From Neelides folsomi (lineage: Eukaryota; Arthropoda; Collembola; Neelipleona; Neelidae): a DNA stretch of 64,000 nucleotides. Shown one piece after another: positions 49,201 to 61,737 of the stretch. A model generated the notes under the pieces. That model did no database searches. It was not told where the DNA came from and was given only the letters and a program-made list of their open reading frames with translations. The stretch spans positions 62,001-126,000 of the forward strand of contig JAQGBZ010000090.1 of the NCBI GenBank assembly GCA_034687125.1, given 5' to 3'. Position 1 is the stretch's first letter. Every line of letters starts with the position of its first letter. A program made the translations under genes and the position numbers.

Positions 49201-52200
49201 CTTAATTCTATAAATGAATGATTTATATAAAGAAAAGTTTGTATAAACGTGAGGTCATTGTCAGTTTTAAAAGGAGAACAAGTTATTGAGAAAAATACCT
49301 TTGATTCATCGTCATCATTGTATGATCTTTTAAATTGTAATTACCACTATTCCTTAATAAAGAATTCATTGTATTTATATTTTGTATACACTCAACACAC
49401 ATAGCTGTAGGTATAATTATTTTCTTTGTTGTGTTGTAAAAATTTGGGGTTCCATTGGGGAGTCAGGTTTCTGATTAATGGAAGGATTCCCACAAAGGTT
49501 GTTTAATATTTGTAACAAAGAAAGAATCAAAATAAAATGTATAATATTCATTTCTAAAAGTAAATAAATATGAGATTTCAAACATTTGATAGTTCATACC
49601 TGCTTTTTACATTTAAGTAATAAGTACCATATAATAAACATCCAATAATCTATCTTATATTTTTACCATATATCCAAATCAAAGTGTTTTAATTAATTTT
49701 CGCAACCTTCAGTCTCCTTTAAGAAACAATAAATCCAAAGTCGCCACACAAGTCAAATTCAACTAGTATTTTAAACTTAATTAACACTTTGAAAAGTAAA
49801 GAGATTTGAAATTAAAAATCAATTTTAGTTCAAGCAAAGTGTAAATCATCAATTAAAAATAACTTTACTTTAAGGGTTTTATTTCTTGACAGAGTTATTA
49901 AACGTTGAAATTAAAAGAAGAAAATAAGCAAGTAAAATCATAAGATATTAACATTTTTTTGAACTTGCTTAACTTTTTATAATGACGGGAGATCAATAAT
50001 GGCTGTTAATATTTTTACACTTTATTTAAATATTGGTTTAATAGCCAACAATACGTTAGCTTTTTCTTATATGGAAGTTGATCAAGATTTTAGTCATTTA
50101 TTAGAAATAAATACGTGAAAATAACGAATTCGCCATAAAATGCATTGCATCAAACATGCGATGCAAAAAATTTAGATTTTGACTTTAATCTGTATGTTAC
50201 AACTAGGAAATGATGGGTTTGATGATAAATGGAATGTTCCCATCCTCAAATTGTCAACTCGTGTATCAAAAGTTGCACACCTTTTTCCCACCATTATTCT
50301 TAAGATTTTCTCTTAAAAATAATTCCTGATGACAATTTCCCTTTCATGAAGAGATGTGGTAATTTTTAGTACACTTTGTAGCTATTATATTTTATTCCAA
50401 GAGCTATTAATAACTAACAATTTTCGCAACTTTCTAATTTTAATAGATGAAACTTAACTTGTGTAAACAAAGTTCTCGGCTCTAAACCTACTTTTGTTAA
50501 TTTGAATAAATATCCGCTCTCATCCTTCATATTGAAATGAGGAGTGAAAAAACAAATAAACTCTACAACTTTTCACAAGGAATGCTAATTTAGAGGAAGA
50601 CAAGCTGAATTGTAAATATATAAAATATTATAATTTTAACATCATTAAGGTTAATAACGCATAATGAAGTTTATTAGTTTAAATGTAAGTAGGAAAACAG
50701 GATTAAATATTAAGTCATAAAAGCTCACATGTTGACTATCGCATTAGCTAATTAAGCCGGATTCGACATTTAAACTCGACTTCCTTATAATACCAACTAC
50801 AACTTAGTACTCGTACTTGTGTATAAAAATCGTCTGCTTTACTTTTATAAATTCAAGAATATATTTTGGCATTACTCTAATAGCAGCATTGCTTGAATAA
50901 CCTCGTATTTATTTTTTAAAACAATGTTTTTGTATCAATTGTTTAGAAATGAGCAGCTTCAAAGGCTTCTAATTAAACACATCTAATAATCTAAAAACAT
51001 GTTTGAAACTCAATTGTTGTGTACCAAATAGAAAAACAAGAAATCGAGTAGAAATTCAATGCAGCACAATCTGTTTAGCAATAAGAGACCCGCACCTTTA
51101 GCTTTAGCTACTTAATTGAATTGTAAGTGTTAATGATGATAGAAATTAGTAGATTGTATAAAACCTGTATTATATTTGGTCTTAAATCACTTTGTAAAAA
51201 GTATGTCCTATTTACACACCGAGATGCACACGTGAGTAATCTTTTATAGCAAAGTAGCAAACGCACACACGAATCTTCTTACAACTCTGAACACGATAAT
51301 TTCCCCCATGTGCATTTAATGTAAAATGTAAAATTCTAATTACTTACACTCAATCTAAGGAGGAATTCAAAGGTGTGGCCGAAGAAATCTCTACAACTAA
51401 ACCTAAAGAGATATTTAATTTCATGGAAAGAGAACCAGCAAATGGAGCAGAAAATACAACTTATGAGGATTATCAGTCCGTAGTTATCCCAATTGAGGCC
51501 CCAACGTCATTAAATTCCTTCCTTGCATGCTAAGCGAGGAGACACTTAATATTCATTAAATTGATTTCTCTTGCTCGTTAATAAAACTTCCCTTGCACTT
51601 TTCCTATCTGTAATTCCCGTAAGTACACCCTTAATCCTTCTTTTCAACGCTCTAATTTTAGCTGAAAGTTGTCTTAAATTGTCATCTGATAAAGACTTTC
51701 TTGATATGCATGCATTCATTCTGGTCAGATATCCTACACGGACGCCCTTCATAAAACGAACCATGAACTTTACAATTGGACACTTGTGCTTTAATTAAAT
51801 TAAATTGGATCGATGTGCGTAAGTACCTGTTGTAAAAGAAAATTCTGTTATAGTTGATTTTAAACAACTTAAAATGCTCCATGAGATTCAATAGCAATAT
51901 GTTTCAACTAATACATTTAGGATTTGTAGAATCGATACTGTGTTGTGGCTGCACACGAATATTTTATAAAGGTCTTGAATAAATAACCAATATCCACATT
52001 CTTGAAAGTCAAGTCAAAGTATTTATTCAGGTATCAGTTATTATTATTCGATCAATAGGACACGAATTTCCTTATAATAGAAATAATGGTATAACTGTTA
52101 AGCTTCTATAATACTTATACAATTCCACGATTTTTGCATTAGATTTAATAATATGATTTAATATTGATCAATTTATGAGGGAGATTTATGATTTTCATTG

Positions 52201-52939
52201 TGGTCCAAATTAAAAGGGAAAAACCTAGTTTCATTTACTAAAGAGGTTATTATCAAATGGATCCAAAAGAACAGTTTTTTCTTATGCAAAAGAAATCGCT
52301 TTTTATTAATAAATCAATTTGAAAGGCTATTGTGAATATAAGTATTGTGAATACAGTATAAGCATAATACAGATTGTTTATGTAATCAAAATAGAATGTT
52401 GGTCATTCAGTTTTTCAACTATGCAATTGTAACGATGCAAAGTAAATTAATATTAAAAATGAATCTCACCTTGAGTCATGTAATGATGTATTTTCGCTCG
52501 TGGAGTCTAAAAGCGACTCAGGTCCTTCGGCTCCTTCGCCAAAACACTCGAAATTCTCCTCAGTAGTGTCGTTTTTAAAGGCAAAGCTGTGGGCACCATG
52601 CAGAGGCTCGACAGAGCCCTCGATCTGAATCTCTCGCCGTTGTGGCAAAGAATGGACGTTGATGAAGCTGAAGTCGGCAGCCTTCGTCTTGGGAATGGAA
52701 ATGGAGGGGGGAGGAGCGGAAGGCAACGCTGGCGGAGTCTCTCCATCGTCCCTCTCTCCTTCCAATGTCAACGAGAAATTGGTGTCGTTATTGTTGTTAA
52801 TATTGCTGTTCTTATGATCTCTGCCTCCGTACAAACTCCCACCTTTCCGCTTAGGCTTATTGGGAATGAACTCATTCTTCTCACTTTCTGTTCGTATAGG
52901 CGTTGAGGTGTGGAAAAGCTCATTTCCAAACCCAGACAT
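43228..52939 (-). CDS. nuf: Class II Rab11-family interacting protein (nuclear fallout / RAB11FIP3-4)
   Basis: Rab11/Arf effector for recycling endosomes in cytokinesis. First coding exon 52939-52468: a Ser/Pro/Asn-rich N-terminus ending ENTSLHDSR. Next is a 108-nt exon (46864-46971: [20 protein letters not shown] then WIRTSLRKS), then 46309-46364 ([18 protein letters not shown]), about 45222-45052 and 44752-44288. The last two begin a long coiled coil ([18 protein letters not shown] and so on). The final exon (43391-43228) ends with the Rab11-binding motif [20 protein letters not shown], matching the Y-x-D-x-I-I...P-x-L-L consensus of the FIP Rab-binding domain. The intron between 52468 and 46971 is 5.5 kb, far above others here. 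Upstream non-coding exons or other promoters probably lie right of 52939. Confidence 0.85.
46864..46971 (-). other. Possible cassette exon of the nuf gene
   Basis: 108 nt, a multiple of three. Both the preceding exon (ending AG at 52468) and this exon (ending GA) leave phase 2, so the 46364 exon can follow either and keep [10 protein letters not shown] in frame. Skipping changes only one junction residue. Confidence 0.5.
46972..52467 (-). other. Large nuf intron
   Basis: 5.5 kb of AT-rich sequence with a small GA-repeat (about 48146-48164) and a pair of coding-like segments at 51303-51764. No exon with matching phase and splice sites was found inside, but alternative first exons are possible. 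Confidence 0.5.
51303..51764. pseudogene. Two opposed coding-like fragments inside the nuf intron
   Basis: On the plus strand an open frame from about 51303 to 51533 encodes a segment containing [20 protein letters not shown] and ends LNSFLAC. On the minus strand, 51764-51546 encodes [20 protein letters not shown] then [18 protein letters not shown]. The minus-strand segment's pattern (LTR-x-n-LS-x-x-NL-x-x-L-x-x-K-I-x-x-L) recalls the N-terminus of gag-like proteins in LTR retrotransposons, but no other retroelement part or LTR was seen. It could be a degraded element or a chance open frame. Confidence 0.25.
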
Positions 52940-55900
52940 TGAATTGCCGTGGATTCTTAAGGTCTTAAAACTCTTCGAGTTACTGGATTGTACTCAACTT
53001 TAATTAACTAATTTTCATTCTGGACGGAATGTATTGAAAGGCTTTGATACGGGTGATTTTCAATTATTTGAAACAATTGACTCAATTGAGTAATTAAATT
53101 GGACGGAGCAAATTGGTGAACGATGTGAGGAGTGAGAGGAACTAATTAAATAGTAGTTGAAATGCTTAATGTTATTTAGTAGAGCAGTGGAGAGTAAGTC
53201 GATAGGATCACAGATACGGGAAATTTGATCTGAAATTGGAAATAAATGGGCGTTATTTAAGTTAAGTATGCGGCGAGGTTGAAAGATAGGATTCAACGGG
53301 GGTTGTACGCTTCGTAATTCACAAGGCAGGGTTGGAGTACAATGAAGTGATTTGTAGGAGATAAACAGAATCTTGTGTCATACTTCCACGTGTGACGAAT
53401 TCGACTCGCAATTTGCAACAATAAACACATTTCTCATGGTTGAACTCAACTATTTTAACTGGCATATATGAGGTCTGAGAATAGTGAGTTTATTAGTGAG
53501 TCTATAAGGAAAAGAGTTTTAGATGCGGCAAGAATAAAATTATTTATTGGCTTTTGGCTTCAAATGCTTTCTAGTATAAAAATATCTTGGACTTTACATG
53601 ATAAATGGTCTAACTATGCGTTCTACATGTAATATGGCTTGTATAATTATATTTCCTACTTTTAAGGACAATTAAGTATCATGCAGAGTATTCAGTCTTC
53701 CTAATTTAATTTTAGATTAGGCCTGACACTTGAACTGAATACAGAATTATAATGTTTAACAAGTCTACAGATAATTAAGTAATCATGCTCAAAACTTAAA
53801 TTAATTTAAACAGATAGTTTATTCGTTAATTGGCTATTAAGTTGATTAAAATGATTGGATAATTTATGTAATATTGAAAATGAAAATTATTTCCTTATTG
53901 ATTAACCAATCAACAATTCGATTGTTACGTTACGATTCTTGACAATGAAAAATAAAAATGCGCTTATTGCAAAATTAACAAACTTATTGAATTCCTACTA
54001 ATATCATATATTTATGTTGATCTTAAAATGTATCAAAAACAATAATGCTACACAATTAAAATAAATTAAAAGATAAATAATGATTCAGTCATTCTAAGGT
54101 TTGTTGGTCATTTCATAAAGGCATTGCATATGATAAAAGCGCATATTACTTATTTATCTTAATGTTTTATCAAAGTTGTTGAGGAATGAATTATCTATTT
54201 AATAATTCAAAAATAATTTATTGGATTTCTGTTCAAGCGACTGAGACTATCCTCAAATCGTTCGATGACTCCTAGTTGCACATCTAAACACCCTGATAAA
54301 GAATTTTTATTGAGCACGTTCTATTTTTGAAGAATATTTTTAGCTCTTACATCTTGATGCCTTGCTATAAAACTTTAATGCTTAAAGAACATAAAAAATG
54401 AACTTTCAAATTCTTCTTTTTCAATCCACATAACAGCGACTTTTCTCTCAATTTGTCACATGTGATACCGGTTCTGAAAAGTTTCACAATGCTAGCTAAT
54501 GAACTAATGGAGCTAATCATCTAATGAACAATGAGTTTTACGTAACAAGGTTAATTTCTAAAGGTTAAACCATATCAAGAATTGGAAAATATTGCAGGTC
54601 TAAAATGTTAATCTCATCATGTACATTTGTTTAAGTAATAACCTAATAACAAAAATAAGTTACAGAACTAACCTTATTATTGCTCCAAGTTATGAATATG
54701 AATTCTTCAATTATGATTACAAAAATTACTTCATTTGCCCTCAAAGTTTGAGATAAAATCCTGAGGATTTGAAAACTCCTTTACAGTTGTAGTCAAAGAG
54801 GAAGAGACGGGAGGAAGGAAATGGCAAAGTCTGGTTGACAGACGGGACCAAACGGATGTGGAAATAAAATGGGTAAGATGTTCGCGATGGGTTTAAAACT
54901 GAAGATCCTTATGGAATCACTTCCACTCACTTCATAATTAGAAGTTCACATGGCTCGTGTGAGGCGCAGGAGGAAGTGATGGAGAAATAGAAATGGAAAA
55001 TGGGGAGTTAATAATAATAATATGAGCACTAGTTACAAACATTATTTCTTATTATTTGAGAGTATATTCCTCACGAGGAGCTTGCCTACAATATGTTTAA
55101 TATGTAACTCCCTCCTTATTTGTATTTACTACTTACTAGGTAGTTATACGTATATTACGAACCACTCGGATCAGATTTCACAGAGAAACCAGGCTTTTGT
55201 GCAATAAGTTCGGAAAAGCTTTTGGATCCCGTAATGGATATGGATCGCCAGCACACCCACACACACCACCCTTCCTGCCTCACTCCGACAATTCAACAAT
55301 TCTTGTTTCTACTTTGTTGGCCATATGGCTTTTCCTCAACAATATATCCAACCATAAAACCCCCATTTCTCCCTCTTTGACATTCAATGGGAAAATTCCA
55401 TGATGAGAGACAAAACCAGTGAAGTCAGCCAAAAATGTCCTGATAGACATTCAATGCTTTAGAGTTTGATTTGATACGCCCATCGGATCATTATATCCAA
55501 CCTTTTAAAAGCTAACATAGAATCAGACAATAATAGCCAAAGAGGAGTCATTATATAGATGAGGTTATTTGATATAAAAATAAGTAAATGAAAAAATTTG
55601 CTGTACAGTTGATGGCTGATGCTGGATAATGATAATAAGTTAATAGTCTAACTTTAAATACTATACATAAATATTATTGGGCATGTGTAATGTAATATCG
55701 AAAATTCAAATAGTGTGCAAATAATAAATTATATTACCTAAAATATTTACAATAGTTTCAAGTTACTTAATGTTTGTTAAGGTTTAAATTTTGTAATAGG
55801 TATACTAAAGATCCTTTCCTTAAGGAAAGATTTTAATTTTTAAATATTTGTTAAAGGTATATTTAAAATTGATTTAACACTCACATTGCAAAAATGACGA

Positions 55901-57954
55901 TCGAATGAGAAATGTTTGCTGCTGTAAATTTTTCTCTTGAAAATTGAACACATGAGGGGGCTCAGAAAATCAGAACGATTTCCAATCTTGACAAAATCCG
56001 CCAGCAGATCGTCGCTTTTTCGAAAGTGTTATAACTTGGTTTGGAATCCGATCATAAGTTGAGCCTCCCTGATAAATTGATTACACCAGCATCGACCATA
56101 CGACCTAATAAAAATAAACAAAATGTTAAACATTGACCAATTGACATTTGAAAGTTGAATCACAATCTACTGATTCTTTCATCCATAATGCGGAAGCTAA
56201 AATGGAGCAAATTCTCTTTTATTCATCGAATTTTATCAAAGTGACAAGAGCTTTTGTTTATTTATGCAATAGATTATTTGTAAATAAACACATTTGAGTA
56301 TTTATTGGGTTATTTAAAAAGATAAAAATTCAGTATTAGATATAGGGAGAATCAACAAGTCGCACGTCCTATTTTTGATAATCCTTACTAACTACGAATA
56401 AATGAAAATGTTAATTGGGAGAATTGGAAATTTGACTCACTTACGGGCCTTTCTTTTTCTCTTCTTGGACGAGTAAGAATTGAATTATTTAATCCTCATT
56501 GATGATTTGGGAAACGTATGTATATTGGTAAAAGAAAAGGATGAAAGTGTGAAGAGGGAATAAATAAAGAATAAATGGTGGGGGAGGTGAGATTGCACCT
56601 TCAATGATACACTTGATGAGATTCCCTTCTTTAATCTAATCCCTACACAACCTGCCTGCCACTCACCTGAGAAAACCTCGACGTCACTACTAATCATTTA
56701 CCTGCATGGGTATATGGCGTATTCAGCACAGCGTTGAAAAATTTCTGAGGAGCCTCCAACCTCACCTGGCAGGTGAGGAGGCGAAACTTTGATCAACTCT
56801 CTCGATTCACCCACGAGAGTTTTCTTTCGACTACAATTCATATTTAACTTTTCATCCTTTTTTATTACGCCTACATTCGCATTTGCCACACTTTAATTAT
56901 ATGCACTTTTACTTTATAATTAGATGCGGTTATAATTGTCGTTTCTTACCGAAGAAAACCAAATCTTAAAAAATAAATCATCTAAGTATGTATAAGATAC
57001 TGACACAATGATTTCAATATTTGTCATATATAGGTATAATTTTGATAATGGATATTACATATTATCTATAATAATTTTTAACCTTTAGAAAGGAGCTCAT
57101 ATAATTTTATTTAAATAAATTAAATTGAAATCCATTATGGCTAGGGAGAATTTATCCTGCATTAACAATAAGAGAGAAACGTTATTCTGTGTTCTTTAGT
57201 AGGTGTTTATTTTATTTAGTATGCTGATATTCACATTAGGTGCATCTTTCCTCATAATGTTTTCGTACAAAGATTTTTCGTGAAAGTATCTATCTGTGCA
57301 TTTCTCTAAAAAGCTGTTCCATCTTCTAATAACTTCTAATAACTCAATAGACTAATAAAATATATAAAGGAATTGTACATGTTGCCTTTCGATTTTAGTT
57401 ACATTATATTTGCGTCAATATACTTATTTCTTATTTAGAATGTGTAAAATAATGCTTTATTAACAAAAAGTTAAATATTATCCTCCGTTCATTTATTGGA
57501 AACGAAATAAGCATACAGATTTGTTTATTTAGTCATTATTCATGTCCTTCAGTTTAATGGATGATTATGATTAGATTAGAATTTCTTATCTGCTTTTAAG
57601 CACAAGGCATCTGATATACTTATTAATGGGAAATATGCATATTTGTTACATGTACAATAGGAGAAACTCAAAGCTGTGACTAATATTTATTATATGGTCT
57701 TGATAAGTGAGGATTTACGATGAGATGTTTATGATGCATTGTCATGATTTGGAGTATCTCTTGGAAAGAATCTTTTCAACAAGGTCATTTAACAAGTCCC
57801 CTTTACTAGAAACTAAAGCACATGCAGTCGTAGTAGGAATTTGGAATCCTCAATATGTTTTCGTTTCGTTGATATTTTAAGTTTTATTTAACAGTTTTAA
57901 GTATTTGTTTAAGTATTTAATCATAATTAAATTGTGTTCTTGTAAAATATTAAA
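52940..57954. other. Intergenic region upstream of nuf
   Basis: About 5 kb, mostly AT-rich. GC-richer patches at 53040-53300, 54790-55000, 55180-55440 and 56440-56880 may be promoters or non-coding first exons of nuf. A good donor (CAG before GTAAATG) occurs on the minus strand at 56702, and another (CTCAG before GTGAGTGG) at 56667. No conserved protein was recognised. Confidence 0.5.
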
Positions 57955-59017
57955 ATGGCATTTTTAAGGACTGCTTTTAGAAAGTATCCATTTGTTTCGA
58001 ACGCTGTGATATACGGTTCTTTGTATATGACAGCCGAAGTTAGTCAACAAACACTTTACAAGAAGTATTTGGTAATTTGATCAAATTTTAATTATTATAT
58101 TGAATTCCATATTATTATATTGAAATTTATTAACAATAGTAAGAAAATTATCATTTTAAATCAGCATTGTATAAAATAAATTTTAAACAAAATAGAGAAA
58201 ACCAGAAGTTGCTGAACCTCCGATTGACTTGGAAGCTGTGAAAAGAACTGGGATTATTTCTACTTTTGCAATGGGGCCCACATTATATATTTGGTAAAAA
58301 TTAAATTAATTAATTAAATTATTTACTTATAGTAATTCGTGTTATTAAAATAAAAATTAAATATCATATCAAATCATAAAAATCTCGAAAATTATTAAAA
58401 ATAATTTATTTAAAGTTGATTAGGTATTATGAAAAAATTATTCATTCTAAAATTCTTAAAGGTACAAATGGCTAGACAAGAAACTTGTTGGAACGTCCGT
58501 CAAAACTGTTGTAAAGAAATGCCTACTTGACCAATTTCTAATGACTCCTCAAATTTTAATCATTTTCTTTGTTGGAATGAGCATCCTTGAAAGTCGAGAA
58601 GATATATTTGATGAACTCCAGAAAAAATTCAAAACAACATTTGCAGTATATTAATCTGTTTTCTTTAACTTGTCTTAATTTTAAATACTTAAACCAATAA
58701 TCAATAATTTCACATGTCTTCTTTAAAACTGTTAACATGTGACGTAAATAGCAAATTGTTATATTTTTAAACAGGCAAATTGCTGTTTTTGGATGCCAAT
58801 TCAAGCTTTGAATTTTTCAATTGGTAAGTAAAATTTATTTAGTTATTTTACCACACATAAAATTAATTTACCACTTCATTAATATAAAACTTAATTAATT
58901 AATCCAAAAAAAACTTTATTTGGGATTCCAGTTCCTCCTGCATTCCGAGTGACTTACATTGGATTTTGTAGTCTCATCTGGGCAAACATTTTATGCTACT
59001 TTAAACGACAAGAATGA
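57955..59017 (+). CDS. MPV17L: MPV17-like membrane protein (Mpv17/PMP22 family)
   Basis: Small multi-pass protein of peroxisomes or mitochondria. Exon 1 (57955-58071) reads MAFLRTAFRKYPFVSNAVIY then GSLYMTAEVSQQTL, the family's N-terminal pattern. Exon 2 (about 58196-58296) has PPIDLEAVKRTGIISTFAMG and ends on a split Trp codon. Exon 3 has YKWLDKKL, then LLDQFLMTPQILIIFFVGMS and ILESREDIFDELQKKF, closest to MPV17L (VGMSILQG-type motif). Exon 4 has CCFWMPIQALNFS. The last exon has VPPAFRVTYIGFCSLIWANI, ending FKRQE. About 185 aa, full family length, with four hydrophobic segments. Introns are 60-150 bp. Confidence 0.92.
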
Positions 59018-61674
59018 TTTGCAATATTACACTCAGGTTTTTAAGATAAGTAATATAATTAAACTTCAATCAGAACTTCATCTTCGGTATATTTATAAAT
59101 TGTCAATTATTTCACACATTACATAAAAGAAATTATAAGTTTAATCTTTTTTATTATTCCCCGATATCCATTATATGGATCAATAATAAGTTATGTATTT
59201 GATTGTCGATTGTACAGTCTTCTATGAGATATTTTGCTTTAATAATTAGTACATATACAATCATTAATTGTTCACATTATTTACCAAATAAGCTTTTAAT
59301 GTAATAATGAACAAACAATATCTTTATATTATAATAGTAAAGTTAAGAGTATTTGCAGTAATTTTTGGTATATTGAAAGTGCATACCTTAAATCCAATAT
59401 TTACCCATTTACTTTGCATGTATTTAAAAGAGTATTAATACCATTTATTATTATAGTTCATTATTATAGTTTTGGCATTTCTACAAAGCATTGAACAATT
59501 CTTTTATAAATTGATGTTATTTAATGAACAAATTGTTTATTTAACAAACCGCAGAAAAAAAATGTAATGCCAATGTCAGTCATACACAAGTATCAGCAGT
59601 AGTGTTCCGAGATGGTTTAATTCTTATTCATATTAAATTGTGTAGATCAACAATAGTTAATAGTGTCTCTCTATTCTAGGTAGACATATGCCAGTGAAAT
59701 AGAATTGCTATTAAAATATATTTCATTTGTTGAATTACTCGTAGAGTAGTGTATAAAAATTTTAAAGGTAGAATCTTATTGTATGATAGGAAAACTTTAT
59801 TTTAAAATCAATCAACCTGCTATTGCTCATTGCGTATGTTTACCTAAGTAATGTATACAATTTTGTATGCGTTTATGAGCAATTATTTAATTACCTAAAT
59901 ACACATGTTTGCTAGAGATAATTGGCTGTTTAACTCTGTCATTATTATTCAACAAAGAGCTGTGTTTTATATTTTATTTAGTAATTATTTAATTATTAAT
60001 TGTTATTTTATAACTTTCTATCCATCAATAAAACCTGCGCGATTCTCTATATATTAATGGTAAGTTATAAAATTAAACCTTCATTTAATATAGAAAGGAA
60101 GAATCCGGGATTTATTTGAGTACTCGAATCCTTGACCTTAAGTCTAATATTATAAGCTTTATCGTACACGTTTTATCATTTGACCTTTAGTCAAGGTAAA
60201 AGGATACAAGAAAAATGGATAAATCAAGAAAACTCTGTTGCATTCTTTGTATTTACTCCTTTACCCTTACATTGTATCCTGGTGGTATCCTAATCCAACC
60301 AAATTATGGAAAATCTTTTCATATAAACTATCTTTAAATATGGTATACTGATATCTGAGGCTTTAATTTAACTTTTAACAGTAATCATCCTAATATTGAT
60401 AATAGTTATAGTATAATGTATGGTTTAAACGTAATAACATATGTACGGTTTACCTTTTATGCCTTAAAATATACATGGCTTATTGCAATCACATATAATT
60501 GATTATTTTAAACATTTAAACATATCGAATCTTTGTAAATATTATAAAATTATAATACAAGTTTAATCCTTAAGACCACATATCAAAGGGGTGCTATTCC
60601 AAATAGAAATTAATTATAAATAATTTTAAAACTTTTCATATATGTGCAAACTATCCTAAAATTACTCAAGAGTAAGAATCAAATTAAATACATTTAAGAG
60701 CACAAGTGCACAATCATATTTCTGTCAGTTATTTGTATGTATTAATATATTTAAGTATACTTAAATGTGTATCACATCATATACATAAATATATATTATC
60801 TATGTAAAATTGTAAAAATATTTTTCCTGTAATATAAAAGTTCACTGGTATTTGGTGCAATCTTATAATTTATTCGTACGTGCATTATTTCATCATCAAC
60901 CACGATACTTCCGATCCTAGCGGGCATACAATATGTATATAACTAACTTTCATTTTAAAGTAAACCATTGTAATTTAAAATGCAATCTTTCATAAACTGT
61001 TACACCTTTTACTTTTAGGCTATACTTATTAAAAAGTAGAATGCAAAAAGAAATCATTTAAATAGGAATGCATGTATATTTGGTCCAATCATGCAATCTG
61101 CGTAAAAGTATCTCATCCCATTGATATGAGTTCAAAAGCTGGTCATAAAAGCTCTGGAAAATTAAGTTAGGATTTTAAAAGGTGAGGAACTGAAGGTTTT
61201 GAGTCAGTGGTAACTGTGTGTATACGAAGTGAACGTTCTGAAAGAAGGAACGCGAATGTCTGATTAAAGTTGGATATGTTGAATCGAGTATATGGGAAGA
61301 GATATATCTCGAAGAGAGTTCTCTCTCCCAGTCAGTCATTCAACTCGGAAAGGTTGTTGTAGACCATTTACAACTCTCCTAGTTCTTCCTCAACTCTCTC
61401 CACGGACGGACAGAAGAGAAATCTCTTCCTGCTTTCTAATACCGGGCCCTTGAAGGCCGTTCACAAATCCCAGACTATTCATCAGTGAACCCTTTCTAAA
61501 TAAAGGCCCTACCCTTAAAGGACCTTTCAACGGTCGTGTCCTGTAAAAGAATTATAAATAAAAGTCCGCTTTGGTGCTATTCGTGAATGAGGAACTTTGA
61601 AAGTCAGTCAGTGAACCCTAGTTTGCAATTTCCATCAACCTCTCGACTCATTCACTTTTACATACTCGTTCCAG
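59018..61674. other. Long AT-rich intergenic region
   Basis: No ORF or RNA gene was recognised. From about 61140 the GC content rises and pyrimidine-rich blocks appear (for example CTCTCTCCCAGTCAGTC at 61321), probably the promoter and 5' UTR of the gene starting at 61676. Confidence 0.5.
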
Positions 61675-61675
61675 A

Positions 61676-61737
61676 ATGAACTCTCTGGTATCAAATGGGC
61701 TGATAAAGTATCTGGAAACACCGATCCACAAGAACAG
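61676..61737 (+). CDS. First coding exon of an unidentified gene (partial)
   Basis: ATG at 61676 opens MNSLVSNGLIKYLETPIHKN, ending AG at 61737 before a consensus donor GTATGC, phase 2. It follows a GC-richer leader with no other ATG nearby. It cannot continue into the exon at 63731, because AG plus GTAAAAG gives an immediate stop. So it either joins an exon beyond the window or belongs to a transcript different from the one starting at 63841. Function unknown. Confidence 0.35.
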
